From assembly GCF_026745355.1 (NCBI RefSeq), contig NC_079202.1, positions 43,242,561-43,306,560 on the forward strand: a stretch of DNA of 64,000 bases. Direction: 5' to 3'. Both the position numbers and the translations under genes were made by a program. The DNA comes from Beta vulgaris subsp. vulgaris. Its lineage: Eukaryota > Streptophyta > Magnoliopsida > Caryophyllales > Amaranthaceae. Below are positions 56,487 through 64,000 of this stretch, piece by piece (the stretch's first letter is position 1; every line of letters starts with the position of its first letter). A model generated the notes under the pieces. It had not been told where the DNA came from, searched no databases, and saw nothing but the letters and a program-made list of their open reading frames with translations.

Positions 56487-57847
56487 TTAAAAATAATCAT
56501 GAAAACAATTCCTCTTCTTATCTCCCCTTCTATTTTGCTAAGTGTGCACACCCCCCAAGCTAGGCATCCCATCACAAAGCTATATCAAGGGGTAACTATA
56601 ATTGCCAACAAGTGGACTTGAATCTCTTGATATTAATCAAGCGGAAATAATAACAATATGACTTGTAAGTCATGAATAAACCTCCTTTCCTCATAAACAA
56701 CTTTTTGAACATTCAAAGTTCATAAAAACCAATCAACCTTTCCTTGTAAAAATAATTTAATTTTCCAAAAAGGATAACAAAACTTCTATATAAAAATGAT
56801 TGATAAAATCATTCCTTCTTTTCACTTCCAAGAGTGAATAATAAAATATTATAACCATTTCAAACCAAATTTCTAAACCAATCCAACCATTAAATCAATA
56901 AACAACTTTATCACATAAAACCATATTCAAAAGATCTAGCTACATGACGTACTTGATCTTAGCTTGCACAAAAAGTAAATAGTATCTTCACTTATTCTTA
57001 TACTTGAGCTTTCTCATAACCAACCAATAAGCAATTTACCACATGAACTTAATCATGAATTTAAACATGAATGACCTATCATGAGCATAATATTTTTGAG
57101 TAAGAAATATGAAAATATTTTTCTTAAACCAAAGAAAATTGAAACTTGAATAAGAAATATAAAACTAGAATAGATAGGAAGAGAAAGAAGAACTTTGAAG
57201 TAAGAGAGTATGGATTCTTCAAAGTTTTTGTGTGAAAAGATGGTTAACTATGGGGTATTTATAGGAGTAGAATAGTAGTACTTAATTTCAAAAATTAAAT
57301 AGTTTGTAAGCTTCACCATAAATTAGGAGATTAAACCAAGATTTGTAACCTCCATCATAAATTTGGAAGTTATAGAAAAACAAAACTCCCTCTAATCACC
57401 ATAAATCCCGTAGGAATATATGGCCCCTAAAAAAACTTTTTTTTTTTTTTTGGTTTTCTGAATTTTTTTGACTAGGATTTAATACCAAAAGCTTAACAAA
57501 TCCAATTTTGGCGCCATATTCCCGCCAAAATAATTTAAAATCAATAACAATACTAAAATACCCTTTGCTTAAAATATTTATTTTAGAAAATAAATAATAT
57601 TTAACTATTTAAATAAATATTAAAAATATGGGGTATTACAGTCTACTTCCCTGAAAAGAAGTTTCGACCTCGAAACTTAAGACAAAAAGTCATAATCACT
57701 TTCCAAAAACGGATTAAAATCCAAATTGCAGTTTCTAACTCAAATGCTCATGTCTAAAATGCATATAATGACTCATAAATATTCTAAAATGCAATAACGA
57801 TAGTAAAGCGCGAAACTCTATCGATTTCTACCCCCCCTTAAAAGGAG

Positions 57848-60800
57848 TTACGACCCCGTAACTCGACAATTAACCTCGAAAAACAACGCCGGATATTTCT
57901 TGCGCATATCCGCTTTAACTTTCCATGTTGCTTCCTTAATCTGATGGTTTGACCATAAAATTTTGACTAATCTTACATCCTTAGTCCGAGTACTTCTAAC
58001 TTTACTATCAAGGATTCTTACAGGTCTTTCCTTGTAAGTCAAACTATCATCTCTAATGTCTCAGGTTGCAGCACATGAGACACATCCGGAATATACTTCC
58101 TTAACTAAGATATATGGAAAACATCATGGACTCAACTTAAATCATTTGGCAAATCCAACTTATATGCCACTTTCTCGATCTTCTTTAACACCTCATATGG
58201 CCGATATACTTTGGACTTAACTTTCGCTTCTTCCCAAATCGCATCACCCCTTTCATTGGAGATATTTTCAACAATACCTTCACCCCAACCTGAAACTCTT
58301 TATCCTTTCGCTTCAAATCAGCATAACTCTTCAAACCTTGATCTTTTCTTGAATCACTTTCACCTCTTTCGCCGTCTCTTTGAGTAATTCGGGACCAAGC
58401 ACCACAGTTTCACTAGTATCATTCCAGGCTCTGGACTTCTACACTTTCGACCATATAAAGCCTCAAACGGAGCCATACCAATACTTGCATGATGACTGTT
58501 GTAGGAAAATATAAATTCTATTAAATCCAAGAAATCCTCCCACGAACCCTGATACTCCATAACACAAGATCGCAATATATCTTCTAAAGTCTGAATTGTT
58601 CATTATGTTTGCGCATCTGTAGCCGGATGAAAAACTTTACTCAATAACAAATTAGTTCCCAAAGCCTTCTACAAACTCTGTTAAAAGTTGGACAAGAATC
58701 GTGAATCACGATCCGAAATAATGTCCTTAGGCACACCATGATATTTTACCACCCACTTCACATATGATTTAGCCAATTGATCCATCGACAAGGTATTGTT
58801 CATAGGAATGAAAGTTGCGGATTTAGTTAAACGATCTACCACTACCCAAATTGTATCATTTCCAGCCTTAGTCCTTGGTAATGCAGACACACAATCCATT
58901 GATATAGAATCCCATTTCGAACTCAGAATATCCAGAGACTGAGCCTTCCCTTGCAGTCTCTTGTGCTCAAACTTGCCCTTTTGGCATGTGAGATAATTAG
59001 CCACGAACTCTGCTACCTCTCGCATCATGTTTGGCCACCAGAACATTTGCTTAATGTCCTTATACAACTTATCACCGCCTGGGTGTATTGAATAATGTGA
59101 GCTATGAGCTTCTTCCATTAATTTCCGCTTCAACTCTTCTCTATTACTTGGTATACACCACCTCTCCTTAAATCGAATACTTCTATCATCGGCTATCTGG
59201 AAATCCGATACCTGACCATCCTGGATCTTCTCTCGAATCTTTTCTAACTTTTCATCCTTTGATTGACCCTCCCTAATCTCATCATAGATTGAGGGTTGAA
59301 CTGACAAGGAACCCAACAATTCTTCAACACCTCCTTCTTCTAGTACCTCCAATGACAGTTTCTAAAACTCGACACATAACTGACTGGGCAACACCATTAC
59401 ATTAACTGAATTATCGACTTTCGATTCAATGCATCAACAACAACATTAGCTTTCCCTTCATGATACTGGATCTCCATATCATAATCTTTGATCAATTCCA
59501 ACCACCTCCTCTGCCTCATGTTCAACTCCTTCTGAGTGAAAATATACTTTAAGCTCTTATGATCCATGTACAACTTACACGTTTCCCCATACAAGTAGTG
59601 TCACCATATCTTCAAAGCATACACTATTCAGCTAATTCAAGATTATGGGTTGGATAATTCACCTCGTATGGTTTTAACTGCCTAGAAGCATAAGTAATGA
59701 CCTTCAGCTTCTGCATCAATACACACCCTAACCCAAATTTCGAAGCATCACTATAAACATCATACTGCTGGCTTTCATCAGGTCGAGCTAAAACAGGTGT
59801 TGTAGTCAACCTTTCCTTCAACCCCCCAAAAAAAAACTTCCTCACACTCTGGATTCTTAACAAACTTACATTCTTTCTTCATCAGGCTAGTCATTGGTCT
59901 CGATACCTTTGAGAAATCCTTTACAAATCTTCGATAGTAACCAGCTAACGCAAGAAAACTCCTTATATCATACACCGTCTTCGGTGTTGGCCACTCGTGC
60001 ACTACTTGAATCTTAGCAGGATCCACTGAAACTCCTTCCTTTGAGATAACATGTCTTAAAAATGCAACCTCATTCAACCAAAACTCACACTTAGAAAGCT
60101 TGGCGTACAACTTATGCTCTCTTAGGGTGAACAAAACTTCCCTCAAATGCAGCTCATGACTGCTCCTACCCTTCAAATATATCGAAATATCATCTATAAA
60201 CACAACCACATATTTATCCAAGTATGGATTGAGAATCCTATGCATCAAATCAATGAACACTACAGGTGCATTGGTAAGACCAAACGACATCACTGTGAAC
60301 TTATAATAACCATAACGCGTCCTGAATGCAGTCTTCGGAATATCACCCTCAGCAATCCTCAATTGGTGATAACCTGACCTCAAATCTATCTTCGAGAAAA
60401 TTCCCGCTCCTTTCAACTGATCAAATAAATCATCAATTCTCGGAAGCGGATACTTATTGTTCGTCACATTATTCAACTCCCGATAATCAAGGCACAAACT
60501 CAAAATACCATCCTTCTTTTTCACGAACAATACAAGTGCACCCCAAGGAGACGAACTAGGTCTTACATACCCCTTTTTCCAATAACTCCTCCAACTGAAC
60601 TTTTAACTCTTTCATCTCAGCTGGAGTCATTCTATACGGAGCCTTTGAAATAGGTCCGGTTCTTGGCATCAAGTTTACGGGGAACTCAAGATCCCTAACC
60701 GGTGGCACACCCGATATCTCTTTAGGAAACTCATCAGGAAACTCAGATACGACTGGGATCTCCCTATTCTCATCTTCCTTTTCAATCCTCTGAACTCCAC

Positions 60801-61050
60801 ATAAGAATAACGGACACCCCTTCTTCACATAAGATTGAATTCTCATCACAGACACTATCTTCATTCCCTTCTCCTTCCCAAGCTTCCTATAAGTCACCCG
60901 TTTTCTTGTTAGACCGACTAAGGACACCTTCTGGGCCTCACAATCAATCTGAGCCTTGAATCTTCCCAACCAATCCATCCCCAAAACCACATCGAGGTCT
61001 GACAAATCAAACTCAACTAAGTCGGATGGAAAGTTCACCCCAACTATCAC
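57848..61050 (-). pseudogene. Gypsy 2 pol: RT, RNase H, integrase, chromodomain (frameshifted)
   Basis: Pre-RT segment DLDVVLGMDWL (60,985) and [42 protein letters not shown] (60,490), [24 protein letters not shown], and the catalytic box as VFIDDISIY (60,200). RNase [16 protein letters not shown] (59,745) and [12 protein letters not shown] (59,560). Integrase: HPGGDKLYKDIKQMFWWPNM with CQKGK (59,060-58,970), MDCVSALPRTKAGNDTIWVVVDRLTKSA (58,890), HGVPKDIISDRDSRFLS (58,730). The tail has YKERPVRILDSKVRSTRTK...LVKILWSNHQIKEATWKVKADM (58,040-57,850), a chromodomain-type C-terminus. At least six frame breaks or stops. Confidence 0.88.
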
Positions 61051-61101
61051 TAAAGGTACTTGACTATGCAACCTAGTACAATTAAACATTTCCCCCGATG
61101 G

Positions 61102-62338
61102 TCATGCAATTTCTAATGAAATAGACAATATACTGCTTAACTGGAGATTTTCTACTAAAGTGCTAGAAATAAATGAATGAGATGCTCCTGAATCAAATAA
61201 TACTTTGACAGACAAGGAATTAATGAAAAAGATTCCAACTACTACCTCAGAAACATTCTGAGCCTCACGGCGGTTCATGACAAAAACTCTGCCTTTAGAC
61301 TGATTCCCCATCCCTGGTTTAAGACCAGCATTGGAAGAAACTAACTTATGTTGATCATGAGAGGCCTTACTACTCGGGTCAGGTTTGACTGCAGGTTCTC
61401 CACCAGCTTTTCTAAAGCACTCATACTCCCGGTGGCCCAATTTTTGACAATAATGGCATGTCGCCAAGTTGCCTTGACAATCCTTTCCAGGGTATTTCTT
61501 ATCACACCTTTTGCAGAAAAAAAAAGTTATCTCAGCTTTCTTCCCATTACCTTGGTTCCCATTAGGCTTCCGACTAGGGTACCTATTGTCTTTCTCAGTT
61601 TGGTTAAATCCACCATTGGGCTTAGGCTTCTTATCTCCACTTTGTTGGTTCCCATTGTTGTTATACTTCCTCTTTTCCCTAGAGGAGGTCCCTTCAAGCT
61701 CTCTTCCTTTAATCTCATATAAGTGAGAAACTCTACCATAAATTTCATCAAGAGTCTCAAAAGTTACTCCTCCCAGCTTACTTTGGAGAGTTAGGGTTAA
61801 CCCTTGCTCAAACCTTTGGGACTTCAAAGTCTCAGATGGTACTATCTTAGGTGCGAACCTCATTAACTCCAAAAGTTTGCTATAATATTCATTAACAGAC
61901 ATAGTGCCCATCCTCATATTATTGAACTCCATAGCCTTTTGCTTCCTTAAGTACGAAGGATAAAACTTAGTCCTCAAGGCCTCTTTAAACTCATTCCACC
62001 TAAAGTCTGGATCCTCTAAAAAATCATCTTTCTTTTGTTTCCATCATAGGTCTGCCACATCTCTCAAATTATAAACAACATTATTAACCCTAAGGTTTTC
62101 AGGATACACTATAGCATCAAAAAGCTATTTAAATTCTCGGATTCAGTTTTCTAAGCCAGTTGGATCTTCTTTCCCATGGTAAGGCGGAGGTCTAACTGTT
62201 GTTACCCTCTTACAGACATCACAAAAACTTTTCACTCTACTTGATTTCTTGATTATCTATCACCTGAATGACATTTTCAGCTATCTTTGCTAGCCTACTA
62301 ACCATAGAACTTATATTCCTCCTCCTTCTTTCTGCCAT
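61102..62338 (-). pseudogene. Gypsy 2 gag with zinc knuckle, and protease motif
   Basis: Start MAERRRRNISSMVSRLAKIAENV at 62338, then broken frames to about 61,977. From there KFYPSYLRKQKAMEFNNMRMGTMSVNEYYSKLLELM (retrotrans_gag), a Lys/Asn-rich linker, and the knuckle CHYCQKLGHREYECF (61,470-61,425). The protease active site VLFDSGASHSFIS follows at 61,205-61,165. A stop or frameshift at about 61,100 separates it from the rest of pol. Confidence 0.85.
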
Positions 62339-63249
62339 CCTGCTAGATATAAAGGTGTTTATTTGAGAATAAATTTCAACTAACATTAATAGAATAGTTG
62401 TGTAACTACCAAATAATTCAATAAGCATGTAAGTATAACTAGTTCAAAACATAACAATCACATACTTCATATATCATGGCAAATATTATGCCTTATACAT
62501 AACAACTACTAAAATATTTGAGTGTATCAAAATATTCTGAAGATAGTTAGGCCGCTTCATGACCAAAACAAAACTATATATGTCTAGGTTACTGAAGAAT
62601 TCAAACTCTAATACGTCAATGGCCATATAATCAGACTGGCCTGAGTATTTTCGAGAGGTAAAGAAAATACACATAGCTACTATTTGCTCGCCAATGCAGC
62701 ATGACTTCTTGCTTATCCCATACATAGGGAATAACATAAATTTTTTCCTCAACTTCCAACAACAATCATATAAAAGCAAAAAGAATTGAAATATTACAAG
62801 TACATCATCATAAAACTAATACTAATATATGATAACTAATTATATATATAGTTTAAGATTTGTACTAGATGCACCACTATGGCTTAAAATATTTATTTCA
62901 AAAATTTTAAAGTGTACTTGATTTCAAGATATAGAATAGCCAAGGTGATTATAGCTCCCAGGTAAGGAAGTTACCCACAGCGTCGGGGAGAGCCTTCCTA
63001 ATCCTAGACAGAGCTTGTCACCCCAACATATCTACACCCTTCATCTTTCAAATAAAGAAAAAAATATAAATATATATACCTTTTTGTGGTACTAGCAAGA
63101 TGCATCTATAAAATCGTCAAAAAGAAAACAATTAACTTAACAAAAACATTTAGAATGCAAATGCGAAACCTATATCCCATCTTATGTCTACCCATCAATT
63201 TTAATATTCAACTTTTATCTTTTCAAGACCTGAAAAACTGATACCACTT
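62339..63249 (-). other. Gypsy 2 5' leader with primer-binding site
   Basis: Untranslated region between gag ATG and 5' LTR. AT-rich with only chance frames. Directly beside the LTR the minus strand reads AAGTGGTATCAG (63,249-63,238), the initiator-Met-type primer-binding sequence usual in chromoviruses. Confidence 0.65.
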
Positions 63250-64000
63250 TGTAAACCCCCAAATTACTCACTTTTAAATAAATAATTTATAAATAATATT
63301 TGAGTAATTTAGGAGTATTACCGCCACGTGACTAACAGCTTTCGGCAACCAACTACTAACTAACAAAATAACTTGCAACGGAAGACTTTAACCAAAAATA
63401 ATAATACTTCTTTATTAATAAAAGTAAATATTGTCTCAAAACTCAATATAAATATAAACCCCAATCTAGGTGAAGATCCCCTTCCTAGTATGCTCCCATG
63501 CAAATCCAAAATTCACCTGCAAAACTGCTTACCAAAAAGGTAAACAGGGCAAAGCCAAATAGGAAAAAGGAAATACACTCAGTATAAACTGAGTATGAAA
63601 TGTACTAGATAAGTAACACATTTGTTAGTTCATAACAATTTTTCATTTCGAAAACTCCATCACCAATAATTCAAGAATAACTCTGTAAAAATAAACTATT
63701 TTCAAACACTTAATAATAATTCAAGAATAACATTTTAAGAAAAAAAACTCTTTCCAAACTTGAATAATAATTCAAGAATAACCTTTTAAGAACAAACTCT
63801 TTCCAAACACTTGAATAATAATTCAAGAATAACCTTTTAAGAACAAACTCTTTCCAAACAACTTGGATTAAAAATAATCATGAAAACAATTCCTCTTCTT
63901 ATCTCCCCTTCTATTTTGCTAAGTGTGCACACCCCCCAAGCTAGTCATCCCATCACGGAGCTATATCAAGGGGTAACTATAATTGCCAACAAGTGGACTT
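63250..64000 (-). repeat. Gypsy 2 5' LTR, partial
   Basis: TGTAAACCCCCAAATTACTC onward. It is colinear with 50193-50391 and 56063-56620 and lacks the CACTA element. It includes the same 50-51 bp tandem repeats (63,665-63,866). The rest is outside the window. Confidence 0.9.

Larger units (their letters stand above)
50193..57640 (-). repeat. Gypsy 2 3' LTR (about 1.78 kb without the CACTA insertion)
   Basis: TGTAACACCCCCAAATTACTC ... GGGGTATTACA on plus. The first ~200 bp and the part after 56,066 match 63250-64000 closely, which defines the insertion. It contains four copies of a 50-51 bp repeat (56,285-56,486: AATAATTCAAGAATAAC...CTCTTTCCAAAC). 56,490-57,640 is AT-rich, with a poly-T run at 57,440 and no gene. 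Confidence 0.9.
50193..64000 (-). mobile_element. Ty3/Gypsy chromovirus-type element (Gypsy 2), continues past the window
   Basis: Minus strand. 3' LTR 50193-57640 (split by CACTA), polypurine AGGGAAGTAGAC next to it (57,641-57,652), pol, gag, PBS-like AAGTGGTATCAG (63,238-63,249) and the 5' LTR from 63250 onward, cut by the window end. LTR ends are TGTAATACCCC...GGGGGT(G)TTACA. GATGT (50188-50192) is the expected left half of the target duplication in the Copia pol. A chromodomain-like tail on integrase places it among chromoviruses. Confidence 0.9.

Overview
This window is nuclear DNA from a plant, most likely a eudicot. The evidence is one intron-rich plant chromatin gene with GT-AG introns of up to about 4.8 kb, plant-type Copia, Gypsy, CACTA, hAT, Mutator-like and MITE elements, and no bacterial or organellar genes. 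I cannot name the species. There is one clear host gene; the rest is layered transposable-element DNA.

Region 1 (1-22,870, minus strand) is an ASHH2/SDG8 (EFS)-type H3K36 methyltransferase gene. I could follow 15 coding exons with matching splice phases from the ATG at 22,408 to a 13-nt exon piece at the window's left edge (1,486 codons plus 1 nt). The domain order is long acidic/Ser-rich N-terminus, CW zinc finger, AWS, SET, post-SET, C-terminal helical region. The last exons lie outside the window. Its introns hold many non-autonomous elements: a LINE remnant, a Stowaway-like MITE, a telomere-motif-rich Mutator-like element, and three GTTTGG-type MITEs. Another Mutator-like element sits just upstream of the gene.

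Region 2 (24,288-36,361, continuing at 47,857-50,192) holds two Copia copies in inverted orientation (left arm minus, right arm plus). Both carry the same gag stop and the same integrase stop, so they descend from an element that was already dead. Between them lies a third Copia tail whose LTR doubles as the 5' LTR of the right copy. Both arms carry, between leader and gag, a gene-like unit with TATA box, Kozak ATG and a 55-codon ORF encoding a single-pass membrane microprotein. It is intact in the right arm and nonsense-mutated in the left. I consider this the most novel item here. A GGATCC-rich hAT element interrupts the left gag.

Region 3 (36,362-47,856) is an 11.5 kb Tat-like Ty3/Gypsy element on the minus strand, inserted in the right Copia arm with a CAACC target duplication. 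Its gag-pol is decayed. A separate multi-exon gene with its own TATA box runs antisense between pol and the 3' LTR.

Region 4 (50,193-64,000) is a chromodomain Ty3/Gypsy element on the minus strand that cuts the right Copia arm and runs past the window edge. Its 3' LTR is split by a complete-ended 5.67 kb CACTA element (50,395-56,062, TSD AAT) carrying the C-terminal half of a TNPD-like transposase gene and a TNPA-like multi-exon gene.

Relative order from the nesting: Copia copies and their inversion first, then the two Gypsy insertions and the hAT, with CACTA after the second Gypsy.
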